This document shows, one piece after another, positions 1-12,817 of a stretch of 64,000 nucleotides of DNA (position 1 is its first letter; every line of letters starts with the position of its first letter). The stretch is from Hemicordylus capensis (Eukaryota; Chordata; Lepidosauria; Squamata; Cordylidae), in NCBI RefSeq assembly GCF_027244095.1, contig NC_069661.1, forward strand, positions 183,166,501 to 183,230,500, written 5' to 3'. The notes under the pieces were generated by a model. That model was not told the DNA's origin. It saw only the letters and a list, made by a program, of their open reading frames with translations, and made no database searches. A program made the translations under genes and the position numbers.

Positions 1-1140
1 TGCCATCTCTGCATATTCCAAAATTTTTATCAGCCAGTCTTCTTTTGAGGGCAGTTCATTACTCTTCCATTTCTGCACATATATTATTCTGGCCGCCGTG
101 GTAGCGTACATAAAGAATGTTAAGTTGGTTGTAGAAAACACTCCTTGCGTTATTCCCAGCAGAAAGGATTCTGGCTTCTTAGGAAATGTCATTTTGAAAA
201 TTTTCTTTAACTCATTATATATCATGTCCCAAAAGGCCTTAGCCTTCCTACAAGACCACCACATATGAAAAAAAGTTCCTTCAGAGTGTCCACATTTCCA
301 ACATTTGTTTGAAACATTTTTATACATTAATGCCAGTTTTTTAGGTGTCAAATACCACCTATACATCATTTTATAATAATTTTCTTTTAAAACATAACAT
401 GCAGTGAACTTTAAATCAGTTTTCCATAATTTTCCCCAGGCTGCCATTTCTATATTATACCCCACATCTTGAGCCCATTTTACCATGGTCATTTTAACCA
501 CTTCATCTCTTGTCTCCTCCAAAAGCAAGAGCTTATACATTTTAGAAACTAATTTTTCATCATTTTCACACAGCTCCTTCTCAAATCTCAACATCTGATC
601 CTCAAATCCAACTGTAAGATCCTTCTTATAAACTTCATTTAACTGATGGTACTGAAATCAATTACTAACCCAATTTTGTACTTCAATTAAACTTTTTAAC
701 TTACAGTCCTTTTCTTGAAAACATAACAAATCCCTATAGGTACCCCATTGCGATTGCATATTTACCTCTTTACGTACTAGAGCTTCAATCGGGGATAACC
801 ATAACGGAGTTTTAGGTTCCAACCATTTTTTATATTTTACCCAAACTCTCATTAAACTCCTTCTTACATAGTGGTTAAGAAAATCTTTATGTACTTTACT
901 TTTGTCATACCACAAATAGGAGTGCCATCCAAACCTTCTGTCAAATCCCTCCAGATCAAGTATTCTAGAATTTCTTAATGTTATCCATTCTTTTAACCAC
1001 GTCAAACAAACAGCATCAAAGTCTGGTAGGGTAAGACCGCCTCTTTCTTTTGCATCTGTTAAATTTTTAAAATTAATTCGGGGTCTTTTCCCTTGCCAAA
1101 CAAATTTAGTTATGTCCTTCTGCCATTGCATCTGTGTAAA
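1..1140 (-). mobile_element. L1-clade LINE, C-terminal part of ORF2, cut by window edge
   Basis: On the minus strand, 1131 down to base 1 is one reading frame of about 376 codons with a single in-frame TGA (658-660). It resembles the part of L1 ORF2p that follows the reverse transcriptase. The first residues include FVWQGKRPRI, and a Cys/His cluster (KCWKCG then HMWWSC, bases 250-307) lies where L1 has its C-terminal Cys-rich motif. Similarity stops near 1140, so the copy is 5'-truncated; its 3' UTR and poly(A) lie outside the window. A second copy of the same subfamily is at 38205-38939. One stop in so long a frame suggests a fairly young copy. Family assignment is by motif recognition. Confidence 0.8.
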
Positions 1141-3370
1141 GTTAGTTAGCTAATTGCTAACTTCTCACTGCCGCCACCACAGGAAGCAAGCAAGTCACAC
1201 CTGCCAGGCCCACCTACCCATGCTCCTGCATCACGTGGCACTGCAACTTGTCACTGAAGCAGAAACTCCACTCTGGCTTCCCCATGGCATGGATGGTCAG
1301 TAGGAAGGGGAAAGAGAGAGAGGAAGAGAAGCTGCTCATGAAAGCAAAGTGTTCTGAATGAACACAATATTCCAGCTGCTCCCTAAAACTTCAGACACCA
1401 CATGCAAAAAAAAAAAAAAAAAAAAGTTGTTTGTTTCCCAAATTAGTCACATGTCCTCTACTAAGTCCCTAACTGGCAACCCTATAGTAAGCAGAAGGTA
1501 TAACAAAGTGCCATAGTTCCACAGAGTCAGTCCATCGGAGTCCTATCTTATGGAGAATCTATGGGGCAGCTCTAGCAGCAAAGGCCAGAAAGGCAATGGT
1601 GGGTGTGGTTTTACAGAGTAACTGGGAATGAGTTACAAGATTTAGGCTGCATTTGCATATAATGCAGCCTAAATGCAAGGCAACGCAGTTACATGGGGCA
1701 GAGGTTGGAAATTTTGTATGGCCAAATTGCGTGCAACTGTAGTTTCATGGGAAAAGAGACCTGTGGTTTCCCTTGCCAAACTCCAGTTAACTTAACTACA
1801 AGACATACAGGGAGTAGGTTCAATTCCCAAGTACAAATACAAGATATTTCAAAAAGAACAAGTTGTCATATAAATTAAAATTTTATTCGATAGCATAAAG
1901 ATCTTTTGACAAAAATTGAAATTGGAACAATTTGCACTAAAGAAAGTAGACTCAATCCCTAATCCCTGAAGCGGAGAAGATAAGTTGGTGATTAACATCT
2001 TTGAAGCCCTTGCATGCCCTAGCAAGTGAATAATATTTTATTTAAACTAGGTCCTGTGTCTTTAGAACTAACTTTATAGTTTATGGTTCAGCTGAAGATG
2101 TGTTATCTTCTGGAATTCAGAGCACAATACTCACCAATACAACCCCTCATTTTCACAGGACCATGATATCACCAGTTCCCATTTCATAGAAAGTAAAATA
2201 TTTATTCCAAGCCCTGAGAAACTACAGAATGTTACTACAGAATGTTACTAATACTCAATGCCATGTTTTCCAGGATCATTGCTAGTTAGTTGGTTACTAA
2301 TACTGATGTGTAGATGACCTTGTCAACAGATCCTATTATATGCTTAGGAAGAATTCATGTCTGTTTCTTTGGAATGTGTACAGTTTTAATCTTAATTTGT
2401 GCCTTTATTTCCATACAGGTCAACCTTCAACAGGGGTTTTTCCGAAAGCCTGGTTGTTCAGCATTGCCTTGTGAGGCCCGTACTGCAGGTTAGGTTATGC
2501 TTTTGCCTATGAAAATGCTGCATAGTGGTTGGCATAGGATGTTTTGCCCTTTGGTGGATGTTTGGTGCTGTGCTCGGTAGGTTATTGTGGCTGATGAGTT
2601 TCTTTGCACTAGCATGTGGACTGTTGAGGACTAGTGGGTGTTTTGAAATCTTGGTATTTCCCCCCCACCCCACCCCACAACTTGAACCATACATTATTTG
2701 AAGAGTTGAAGAGGTGTGGCCTGAAATCATATGATGCAGCATCCTCACTGAGGCTGAACAGATCTAGGTCTGGTCAGTGCCTGGATGGACCTGGAGTGTC
2801 TGCCTGCTCACTTTGAGTTCCATGGAAGAAAGGAAATGAATGAAAAAGAAAATAGTAATACACTAGATCTGAGCAGTTCTGAAAGTTCTTTTATTAATTC
2901 TGTGCACCAAGAACAGAGTCCAAAGCTCTGTAGTGTTTGGTTTCAAGTGATGTTCCCCAAGTCATCACCTGACGCTGCAGCTATCATGTGGAGAACATCC
3001 CTGTGTAAAATCTAGGACTGTCCAGTCGTGTCAGTCCAACAGACATGGACCTACATGCCCTCTGTTGAGCTTTATTGGAGAGATTTCCACCACAACATCA
3101 AGATAAGGTGGTCTTGCACACAGAAGAGGAATTCCTCAGCTTGCTGATAACATGACTGTCTGTTTCCTGGTGAGGACAAAACTCTTTCCTATCTAGCAGC
3201 TCAGCATTTTGAGAAAGGAGAAAATGATTTTAGGAATGCTTTTAGCTGTTACTGAACAGTACACTACAATAATAGAAAAATGAAATTGATAGCTACTTGC
3301 CTATATACCTAATCACCTACACTTGTAATCTTTCTTTAGCCTTAATAAAGCCCATTAAAACTCACAGGTT
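1141..3370. other. no gene recognised
   Basis: Single-copy-looking DNA without a coding-like frame. It holds a run of 20 A at 1406-1425, a 9-bp-stem hairpin around 1643-1667 (GGCTGCATT / AATGCAGCC), and one dispersed block at 1737-1800 listed separately. Confidence 0.5.
1737..1800 (-). repeat. dispersed repeat D, copy 1
   Basis: Read in reverse, this block matches 17131-17205, 30905-30990 and (weaker) 46180-46250. All share a core like GGAGTTTGGCAAGGGAAAC followed by a GAAACTGCAG-like stretch. The family is not identified; no terminal repeats are clear. Confidence 0.45.
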
Positions 3371-3371
3371 T

Positions 3372-3394
3372 TGTGTGTGTGTGTGTGTGTGTGT
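3372..3394. repeat. (TG)n microsatellite
   Basis: Short uninterrupted TG dinucleotide run. Confidence 0.95.
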
Positions 3395-3809
3395 CTTTCC
3401 TTCTCCAGAATCACCCATGAATCTCAGAAAAGAAACATTTAGGCAGCTTGTTGGCTGCATGTGGTAGGATAAGGGGGAGATCAACAACCAATCAGCCATC
3501 CCCTTATCGTATTGACCCCAAAGGTTTATAAAAATGCATTACAATATTGGCAGTTTTGTTTTTTATCCCTTTTCCTAATGATCCTGATTCCCTAGCATGA
3601 TTTTCTTTTTCCACGAACAGTGGGTCAACATTTTCTCTGAGCTAGCCACTATGACTCCTAGATCTCTTTCCCAGTTAGTCATTTTCTGTCTTTATATAAA
3701 AATATAATCACAAGTGTACTGATATTTACATAATCATAAAAATTTCAATGGTGCTAAGCATAGGGCGGGGTGCTTCCTAGATGGGAAAGATAGTTCTTAA
3801 AAAAAAAAA

Positions 3810-3861
<52 letters not shown>

Positions 3862-4518
3862 ATCTGGAATATGGAATATTTTGATGCTGCAGTTGTAGAT
3901 TGTTGCTTCTTGAACATTAGATACCAGAAGTATCTTAGAAAAAGATTCAGTGATTTGAAAACATAAACTCCTTAATCCGATTGACCTCTGTTTTCATTTC
4001 TTAAAGAAAGCAGAGGCTTTTATGAATGAATGGCTAATATCAGCTACCTTTCCAGCAAGCAGTGCATATGTTGCTCATGAATCATAGCAGAGAATGTATT
4101 AGATCCTCCTCGTTTACAACATTAGGAAAGCGCTGCTATGTCCCACTACATTATAATATTGCAATTTTTGTTTGGGATGGAATGCAAATGTCTATGAAGA
4201 TAAATATCTATGCTATTTACACACAAACAAAGCAACCATGCCAGGGCCAATGTCTTTACTATACTATAACCTATAGTTTGACTTTAGCTTTCCCTGGATT
4301 GGAACTCATGCGTACAAAAGTGTGTTACATCAGGTTTAAAAAACTGCATCTGGGATTTCCCTAGAGCAGATACTTGCTTCATCTAACATTTAGAAGATTG
4401 TTAGAATCCACTCTGATAGCATAGGTCAAATGAAGTATTTTGAAGATAAAATTATTTTCTCCAAGATAAAAACATCTTTTAAGTTCCTATAGATGTTGTT
4501 CAAGTGGCGTAGCAGGGA
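3395..4518. other. no gene recognised; (TATC)n at 3811-3865
   Basis: Mostly AT-rich unique-looking DNA. It contains a TATC tetranucleotide run preceded by a short A run. No coding-like frame or known repeat was seen. Confidence 0.55.
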
Positions 4519-5278
4519 AATTATTATTATTATTTATTATTATTTTACACAGTCAGACAGGTGTTATTGACTGGTTTGTTTTATCCAGACATCGAGTCCT
4601 TCCCAAGGACCTGGGATGCCAGAATTTTATTGTCAATGTTGTTGCTGTTTTAGGTATCGTTGCAGAATATAGGCTGTTCCCAGTAAAGCTGCTTTTTGTA
4701 ATTGGCTAATGGTGATTTCTGTGGCCCCTATGGTGTTGAGGTGCTCTTCAAGGTCTTTTGGAACAGCACCCAGGGCGCCAATTACCACTGGGATTATTTG
4801 GGCCTTTTTCTGCCACAGCCTTTCAATTTCAATGTGTAGATCTTTGTATTTGGTGATTTTTTCTATTTCTTTTTCTTCTATTCTGCTATCCCCTGGTATT
4901 GCTATGTCGATTATTTTGACTTGTTTTTCTTTCTTCTCGACTACAGTTATATCTGGTGTATTGTGTGGCAGATGTTTGTCTGTTTGTAGACGGAAGTCCC
5001 ATAATATTTTTACATCTTCATTTTCTTTGGCACTTGCTGTTTGTGGTTGACTTTTCAACTTTTCCTCTTATTGCATTTGTTCTTAGTGCCTGTTCTTGTG
5101 CAGCCAGTATTAAACCCTCAGTTTCTTTCTTCAAGTTGCCATTCTTAAACCATTACCAGGTCTTGGTGATGTCTGCTTTTCCACTTATATTGTGCACATA
5201 TTGACTATGCAGTGGCTTATTTTTCCATTTTTCTGCTCAGTTCTTGACTTGTTCTTTCTTGTAGACCTGCTTTGTTTA
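4519..5278 (-). mobile_element. R4-clade LINE fragment (copy A), 3' end with internal deletion
   Basis: A 5'-truncated copy of the same R4 element as 5280-8962. The minus-strand frame 5058-4633 encodes the C-terminal restriction-like endonuclease region (TPDITVVEKK then IIDIAIPGDSRI). The 3' end is an AAT-rich tail at 4519-4545. Compared with copy B, about 175 bp corresponding to 5767-5942 are missing. That loss removes the end of the Cys/His finger and the linker to the endonuclease but leaves a readable frame across the junction. The 5' end (near 5278) abuts the 3' tail of copy B, so the two lie head to tail. Confidence 0.82.
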
Positions 5279-5279
5279 A

Positions 5280-8200
5280 TTATTATTTCTTGTTTACACA
5301 GTCAGACAGGTGTTATTGACTGGTTTGTTTTATATAGACATTGAATCCTTCCCAAGGACCTGGGATGCCAGAATTTTATTGTCAATTGTTATAGATATCG
5401 TGGCAGAATATAGGCTGTTCCCAGTAAAGCTGCTTTTTGTAATTGGCTGATGGTGATTTCTCTGGCCCCTATGGTGTTGAGGTGCTCTTCAAGGTCTTTT
5501 GGAACTGCACCCAGGGCACCAATTACCACTGGGATTATTTGGGTCTTTTTCTGCCACAGCCTTTCAATTTCAATTTGTACATCTTTGTATTTGGTGATTT
5601 TTTCTATTTCTTTTTCTTCTATTCTGCTATACCCTGGTATTGCTATGTCGATTATTTTGACTTGTTTTTCTTTCTTCTCAACTACAGTTATATCTGGTGT
5701 ATTGTGTGGCAGATGTTTGTCTGTTTGTAGTCGGAAGTCCCATAATATTTTTACATCTTCATTTTCGGCCACTTTTTCAATTTTATGGTCCCACCAATTT
5801 TTGGCTACAGGTAGCTTGTAATTTTTGCAGATGTTCCAGTGTATCATCCCTGCTACCTTGTCATGCCTTTGTAGTCAGTCTGTGCAACCTTTTTACAACA
5901 GCTGATTAGGTGGTCCACTGTTTCATCTGCTTCTTTACAAAGGTGGCACTTGCTGTTTGTGGTTGATTTTTTGACTTTTGCTCTTATTGCATTTGTTCTT
6001 AGTGCCTGTTCTTGAGCAGCCAGTATTAAACCCTCTGTTTCTTTCTTCAAGCAACCATTCTTAAGCCATTGCCAGGTCTTGGTGATGTCTGATTTTCCAC
6101 TTTTATTGTTTAAATATTGACCATGCAGTGGCTTATTTCTCCATTTTTCTGCTTGGTTCTTGACTTGTTCTTTCTTGTAGGCCTGCTTTCTTTCATTGGT
6201 GTTGATTAGTTTCTCGTTCTTGACCATTTGAAGTGCATCTTCTTCACTGTCCTTGATATATTCTTCAAGGCCTCTTTTCTCCTCCTCTACTGTTTGATGG
6301 ACTTGCAGCATTCCTCTTCCACCTGAGCTGCGAGGGAGGTAGAGCCTATCTACATCACTGCGGGGGTGCAGAGCATGATTGATGGTCATGATTTTCCTGG
6401 TCTTACGATCTAGCGTCTCTAGCTCTGCCTGGGTCCAGTCTATTATTCCTGCAGTGTATCTGATAACGGGTATAGCCCAGGTCTTTATGGCTTGTATGGT
6501 GTTCCCGCCATTGAGTTTGGACTTGAGGATTTTTCTAACTCTCCTGATGTATTCACTTCCATTTTTTCTTTTAACTTCAGCGTGTGCAATGTTATCAGCC
6601 TGGAGAATGCCCAAGTATTTGTAATGCTCTTTCTCTTCCAGCTTCTTGATGTTGCTTCCATTGGGCAGTTCTATTCCTTCTTTTTTTTGGTTATTTTTCC
6701 TCTGTTCATTATTAAGGCAGCACACTTGTCTAGTCCAAACTCCACTGCTATATCGCTACTGAATATACGGACAGTGCTTAGCAGTGATTCGATTTCTGAC
6801 TGGGACTTTCCATACAACTTCAGATCGTCCATGTACAGCAGATGGTTGATTTTACCTGATGTTTTAGATGTTTGGTATCCGAGGCCTGTTTTGTTGAGTA
6901 TTTGTGAAAGTAGGGTCATGGTGATTACAAACAACAGAGGGGATAGTGAGTCCCCTTGGAAAATGCCTCTTCTAATGCTAACCTGTCCAAGTGTCTCGCC
7001 ATTGATTGTTAACTGTGTACTCCACATGCTTTTAAAAATAAATATCTGAATGTTTTTGCTGACACCAGTTGTTTCTAACCATTTTAGTATCCGTGTGTGA
7101 GGCAATGAGTCGAAGGCTTTCTTGTAGTCAGTCCATGCAACACTTAGATTGGTTTTTCTTCTCTTGCAATTTTCTAAAATCATTTTGTCAATTAGCAGCT
7201 GTCATTTGTGCCTCTGGTGTTGGTGCAATCTCCTTTCTGTTCAACTGGAAGCTGTTTGTTAGTTAATAAGTGTTGCATGACTTCATCTGCTATTATTCCG
7301 GTTAATAATTTGAACATGGTTGGCAGGCAGGTGTTCGGTCTATAATTACTTGGAACGGCACCTTTTGCTGGGTCTTTCATGATGAGATGAGTTTTCCCAG
7401 TTGTTAGCCATTGCTCAATATCACCTCCTTGCAAAATGTGATTGAACTGTTTTGATAATTGTTTATGAAGGCTTGTTACGTGTTTAAGCCAAAAGCCATG
7501 CAGTTCATCATCGCCTGGTGCAGTCCAATTTTTAATTTTCTTTGCTCTTTCACTTATTAATTCTAGTGTTATTATTAGATCTTGCATTTGTTGGTTTCAT
7601 TTTTTGACCTCTTTCACCCAGCCTGCTTTTTTATTATAATCTATTGGATTGTCCCATAATTTCCCCCAGAATTGCACTGTTTCTTCTTTATTTGGTATTT
7701 CTAGGTTTCTTGCAGTTTCTCCTATGCTTTGGTAGAAACGTCTCTGATTCGACTGGAATTGGAGATTCTGCCTGTGTTGTGTAATTCTGGCTTCGTATCT
7801 GCTAATCTTCTTTGACACTGCTGTTATTTGCTGCTTTATTATTTCCAGGACTTCTCTAAGTTTCCTTGAATCTAGGTGGTATTTTTGGATCAGATACTGT
7901 TTGGTGTTTTCATTCTTCAGCTTCTTGTCTTTCATATCTTTCAATTTACTAGCATCTGATCTAAGCCTGGAGTTTTTATTTTTTATCGAATCTTCCTTTT
8001 AGGTGATGTGCTGCTTTCTTTTTTTACAGGTCCACGGATCTTATATCCGAGCTCTTGTGTTGTTATTGTTGCTGCACTGTACATTAGTTGGTTTGTTTCT
8101 TGCAAATTATTGGTTGTTATTTCTGCATGTGCAGCATTAACATCTTTTAATGCCTGAGCGAGTTGTTTTTTGGCAGCTGTTTTTAGAGCTGGAAGTCGAA

Positions 8201-8962
8201 CCCTGGTGGTTGTTTGGTTCATGTGCTCAGTTATTTTTTGCTTTAGTTCTTGTTGCTTTTCTGTTAAATGGCATTTTGGTTTTTGAGGTGAAGGCAAAGG
8301 GGTGGTTGCCTGGTTTTGATTTTGAAACACTTCAGTAACAGTGGCATCCTCGATTTTCAACACCTCCTCCACCTGCGCCTGAGCAAATTCTTCAGTTGGT
8401 GGTAATTCTTCTTCCATATCTTGAGCCTTTGTTGCTCTTTGCAGTTCTTCCAGCTCAACTCCTGTAAATACTTTATTTCTTATTTTGAATCTTCTCTGGT
8501 CTGCTAGCCTTTGTTCTGTTATTTCTGTATCTGGATGCTTCTCTTTCCAAATTTGGTACATTTTTTTAAAATAACCTCTTCTAGTTGTACTAGACTTGTA
8601 ATAGCAGATCATTATTTCCTTGTTGGCATTTTTCGTATATATTTTTTGGTTAAGCGACGTTTCTTCCAGTAACTTTGCTGTCTTCAGCCCTGTTTGCTCA
8701 ACTGAAGATCCTGAGTCCTGTTGCCCACTTGCCACCAGATGTCCAGGGACTCCAGCACCTGGCGTGGTCCATGTTGACCCGGGCAACGACTGTTCCGGTA
8801 TAGATTTATTAAAGTTACATCTCACCATATTGTTGATGGGAGAGGCACTCTTTGCCTGGCTCCTCTGGTGAGGCCTGTCCAGTATGGTTGGACCTCTGGC
8901 ATAGCTCTCACCTTCCTCAGAGCACGCAAGCCCCACAACCCCACCAAGGTAGTGCCTCACTG
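5280..8962 (-). mobile_element. R4-clade non-LTR retrotransposon (copy B), nearly full length, decayed
   Basis: About 3.7 kb, minus strand. Coding order: N-terminal region 8960-7983 (low complexity, Gln/Thr-rich, with a conserved RRGYFKKMYQIW-type block); linker 7944-7597; reverse transcriptase from 7587 to 6671 (WTAPGDDELHGFW, SNYRPNTCLPT, YMDDLKLYG); thumb and Cys/His finger 6725-5853 (CHLCKEADETVDHLISC); and restriction-like endonuclease 5847-5389 with the PD...D pattern (PDITVV, IIDIAIPG). This domain order and the endonuclease type mark the R2/R4 group; the overall look is that of R4/Dong-type elements known from lizards. The single ORF is broken by at least four frame changes plus an in-frame stop near 7590, so the copy is dead. 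It ends in an AATAATAATT-like tail at 5280. Confidence 0.85.
5389..8960 (-). pseudogene. broken R4 polyprotein (RT, CCHC finger, restriction-like endonuclease)
   Basis: Coding part of copy B. The reading frame changes between 7983 and 7944, between 7192 and 7183, around 6725-6671, and between 5853 and 5847, and a stop separates 7597 from 7587. In life this protein nicks target DNA with the C-terminal PD-(D/E)XK-like domain and primes reverse transcription from the nick. YMDD in the RT and the CCHC finger are still visible. It has no host function that the sequence shows. Confidence 0.8.
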
Positions 8963-8984
8963 TGGGTTGTTTTTGTTGTTATTA

Positions 8985-9234
8985 TTATTAATTCGATTTC
9001 TATACCACCCTTCCAATAATGGCTCACGGTGGTTTACACAGAGTAATAATAAATAAATAAGATGGATCCCTGTCCCCAAAGGGCTCACAATCTAAAAAGA
9101 AACATAAGATAGACACCAGCAATAGTCACTGGAAGTACTGTGCTGGGGGTGGATAGGGCCAGTTACTCTCCCCCTGCTAAATAAAGAGAATCACCACATT
9201 AAAAGGTGCCTCTTTGCCAAGTTAGCAGGGGTAA
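8985..9234 (-). mobile_element. L2-tailed SINE-like repeat, copy 1
   Basis: One of several copies (also 9707-9800 partial, 40701-41218, 48130-48375, 48537-48760, 61178-61427). Read on the minus strand it runs from an ACCCCTGCTAACTTGG head through GATTGTGAGCCCTTTGGGG to a TGTAAACCACC...GGTATAGAAAT hairpin and an ATAA-type tail. The tail hairpin is the same type as that of the L2 3' ends at 17.3 and 21.9 kb. I do not see a clear tRNA-like head. Confidence 0.7.
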
Positions 9235-9441
9235 TGCTTGACCAACAAGCAGAAGGTTGCCGGTTCGAATCCCTCCTGGTACTATATCAGGCAGCAGCGA
9301 TATAGGAAGATGCTGAAAGGCATCATCTCATACTGCACGGGAGGAGGCAATAGTAAACCCCAACTGTATTCTACCAAAGAAAACCATAGGGCTCTGTGGG
9401 CGTCAGGAGTCGAAATCAATTTGATGACACACTTTAGCTGA
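9228..9441 (+). mobile_element. Sauria-type SINE, head truncated
   Basis: Same family as 39972-40235 and 40936-41152. It retains the B box (GGTTCGAATCC) and the body (AGGAAGATGCTGAAAGGCAT) and ends with a Bov-B-like tail (GTCAGGAGTCGAAATC). The 5' part with the A box is missing, and it abuts the L2-tailed repeat. Confidence 0.75.
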
Positions 9442-9529
9442 TGCTTTAGCAATAAAGCTGTTTGTGGATTTCCATCTATATAACTACTATTCTAACACCT
9501 ATTATGACTACTACTAAAGAATCTCATCA

Positions 9530-9706
9530 GAGGTAAATCTTTATTTTCTCAAGGTTGACTCAGCCTTCCATCCTTCTGAGGTCGGTAAAATGAGTACCCA
9601 GAATGTTGGGGGCAATATGCTAAATCATTGTAAACTGCTTAGAGAGCTCCAGCTATAGAGCGGTATATAAATGTAAGTGCTATTGCTATTGCTATTGCTA
9701 TTGCTG
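9530..9706 (+). mobile_element. SINE 3' part with (TATTGC)n tail
   Basis: Contains GACTCAGCCTTCCATCCTTC, GTAAACTGCTTAGAGAG and GCGGTATATAAAT, then TATTGC hexamers at 9680-9706. I recognise this as a common squamate SINE tail; the head is not clear. Confidence 0.6.
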
Positions 9707-9857
9707 TTTATTTATTTATTTATTTATCCGATTTCTATACCATCCTTCCAAAAATGGCTCAGGGCGGTTTACAGAGAAAAATAATAAATACAAAAATATA
9801 AAATAATGAAGAAGAAGAAGAAGAAGAAGAAGAAGAAGAAGAAGAAGAAGAAGAAGA
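9707..9857 (-). repeat. L2-tail fragment followed by (GAA)n microsatellite
   Basis: 9707-9800 is the tail end of the L2-tailed repeat (ATTTA tandem, then the TATACCATCC...GGCGGTTTACA hairpin). 9808-9857 is a GAA trinucleotide run directly following it. Confidence 0.7.
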
Positions 9858-12809
9858 TTATCCAATGGCTAAGCTTTGGATATTCCCAAATTCTTCATTA
9901 TGCAGAATTTGCTGTCATAAAGACATATGCAAATGTTCTGCCTATTTATCTAAATCTGGACACTCCCCCAATCTATCAATTTATCTAATGTTGGACAAAC
10001 CGCAAATCCTTCCAATTGTTGGAGCTACCAGGTATAGCATTCAGCTCTCCAAACTTTGTAGAATATGGCAATTGCTATTATAACATGGGGCTTTCATAAA
10101 CCCACTATGCAACTAATCAGTATTAGATTCTAGAGACTTTTATTTACTTTTTTCTTGGAGGTTACGGCAGATTACATATTTGCTCTTATTAGTAAATTAC
10201 ATGTAGTTGGTATTATGAAGGTTGGAGTAATCCCTTCTGAAAGTGTACCTTTGGAAAGCTTAGTAAGTCAACAGATGTTCAAGGGAAAAGAAAATGAATT
10301 TCAAATGCCCGGTGGGGGTTCAATTTATGCTCTGTGTAGCAGCTCTTGCAGACCACAAAGCATTCAAGAAATGGGCTTCAAAATGCTCTTATGGAGCACT
10401 TTCCTCACTGTTTTTCTTTTCATTCAGCTTTTTTATTTCCACTATGCTTGGAATAGAAGAAAGGAAGTCCTGTTTTCTGTTTTTTCGTACACAACAATTG
10501 TTTGAGACACAGTCCAAAAGTTTGCTTTTCTTTCTTATGCTCTCTGTTTTTCCAGTGTGGAAAGCAAAAAAAGAAGTATAAAACATTCTTCTGGGGAACA
10601 GTCACTTTCTCTCATATGCTCTTTCAAAGGGTTTTGAAAGAAGAGCCTAACTTTATATAACTCTCTAAATTGTGCAGTTCAGTATCCTGCCACCTCTAAT
10701 TAAATACAGCCTCCTCCACCTTTTTGTTAGGTTTAGAAAGAGTGTTTTGGTTATATTTATACTGAAATGAGAAATTCATATGTGTTGATTCCAGTCCAGA
10801 AATCATCTGGACTCAAATTAATTATTTTGTTGGATGTCCATACATAATTGAGTGGATCTGGATTATTTTATAAGACCTGGCATACTAACGTATGACATCA
10901 TTGCCCTTTCCCACACCATGGTGGCATAGCAGGCCTCAACATGGACCTTCTTAATACCACCACAAACCCACAAAGCAAGAGGGCTTCTAGACTTGAGTCA
11001 GGTCAATGATATCATCAAGCCATATCAGGGGACCACACCTGTTTGGGCTTTGAAAGGAAAGGAGAAATGATGCATCTCATTTCTTTTCAGACTATAAGAC
11101 AACGAATGTTATCAACATTATATTTCTCATCCTGTAAAGTACACATGGCAAATTCATTGCTAGTGCAGATAGTCTTTTTCCACTTACCAAAATAAATATT
11201 TGTACATCCTTCCTGGGTATACCAATTTATCTGTAGTAGCTTTCTCTCATAAAATGAAATCAGTGTTACAAAGCAAGCGTAATCTCATTCCATACAGCTC
11301 CAGCACCTGAGCTCGTTCTTTTGCTTGGCAAGAGCCATCCTACTACACACATAGCACAGTGAGAGTGCATTAAGATTTCTTTCTGAAGGCTGAATGGTAG
11401 TTCTTGAAGTGATGAATCTGGCTGATGCATGGTGCTGAATTCAGAGCTTAGGGAGTGGGGTGGGATCTGGTTATTTATATGTATGTATTCCAATTTATCA
11501 AACACTTACACCAGCTCTAAGCATCTTGAATAATTAATAAAGCACATGCATAATAATAAACATTTACATTCAGTGATTTATTTTCCACCCAAAATATGCC
11601 TCCTATGAAATATTTCAGAATCCCCAACAGCAGATTCTCAACATAAACAACCAAAGTCTTTTCATCAGTCTTCCATGGAAAAAAAAGAAATCTACACTAG
11701 CCTTCTTGGAAATTGTGAAGCTCAAATACATATTTTCCCTGGGAGATCATGAAAGAATAAATGGCCCCAGATATTACTAGAATCTCTATCACAAAACTTG
11801 TTGATAGTGTTCCTCCAAAACAAAAGTGAAATCAATTATTGAATTGAGTTTAATAATTAACTCTTTACTAGTAGAAGTTCAAGTTTATTCTTGTATGTGT
11901 AGTCAACAGTTAAACAGAATTTTCACTACAAATGTATCCGTGACATAAATATTAAAACAGTGACATAAATTAGGTGCAGAGCTGTAGTTTAGAACAGGAA
12001 CATTTTCATAAAGTTCTTTTGGCATATGGTTTGAATTATGATAAGTATTTGCCAGTGAAAAGAAAAAAAATTGTAAACAAGGAGAATCAAGAAGCTGCCT
12101 GAACTAACCAGGGGGAAAAAGACAATTTCCATCTGGAGGTCTTGACGCTGAAATAAGAGTGTGGTCTACTATTTCGAAGGAAATTGATTTTGCAGTTTGT
12201 GATGTGTTCATATTGTAGCTGGTGTTAATTTCAAGTCCTGAAAAAAAAATTGTAACCATTTTTTTTTAAAATGCATATTTTTATTTCTCATGGTAGCCAG
12301 TGAAAGCTGACTGTTGATCCTTGTACCTATACTTTCAACCTGTGCCTCCATCTTTAGGAACAAAATAAGTTACCTAATTTGGCTGCCTTTGGTGGGTCTT
12401 TTTAAACATTAAACAGCATCTGTAGTGGGGCCCAGTCAGCACTGGGATGAGGACATGAGTGGACGCCTTCCAAGGTATGATCCCAACCAACATCATTCCC
12501 CTGAAGCTGCTATTAACTACAAGAGGGAAACTCCCATTGGCACCAAGGGAAGCTTCCTTCTCAGGGCTAATAGCATCTTTGGGGTATGATTTTCTTTGAT
12601 ACTGCAGGGTGGTGAGAAAAGGCTCAATACAGCCTCCTGTGTGATCCCAGTCCTGATTGGGCCACTCTAATGCTGTTATTTCACTTAACAAACCAAAAAA
12701 GCAGGGCCAAACTTTGAGTTTAATGTAACATGTAGTTTGGCCAGACAGATAATCCTGGAGAGAATTCATGTGCTTGGTAAGAGTCAACATCGATTTGTCT
12801 GCACTTAAT
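9858..12809. other. no gene recognised
   Basis: About 3 kb of AT-rich DNA without a recognisable repeat or coding-like frame. Short open frames around 10155-10605 lie on both strands in pyrimidine-rich DNA and show no domain. Confidence 0.5.
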
Positions 12810-12817
12810 CCATCAAT

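Noticed and set aside
2785-3015. Ser-rich plus-strand frame as an exon
   Set aside because: No splice signals, no domain and low-complexity composition; nothing distinguishes it from chance.
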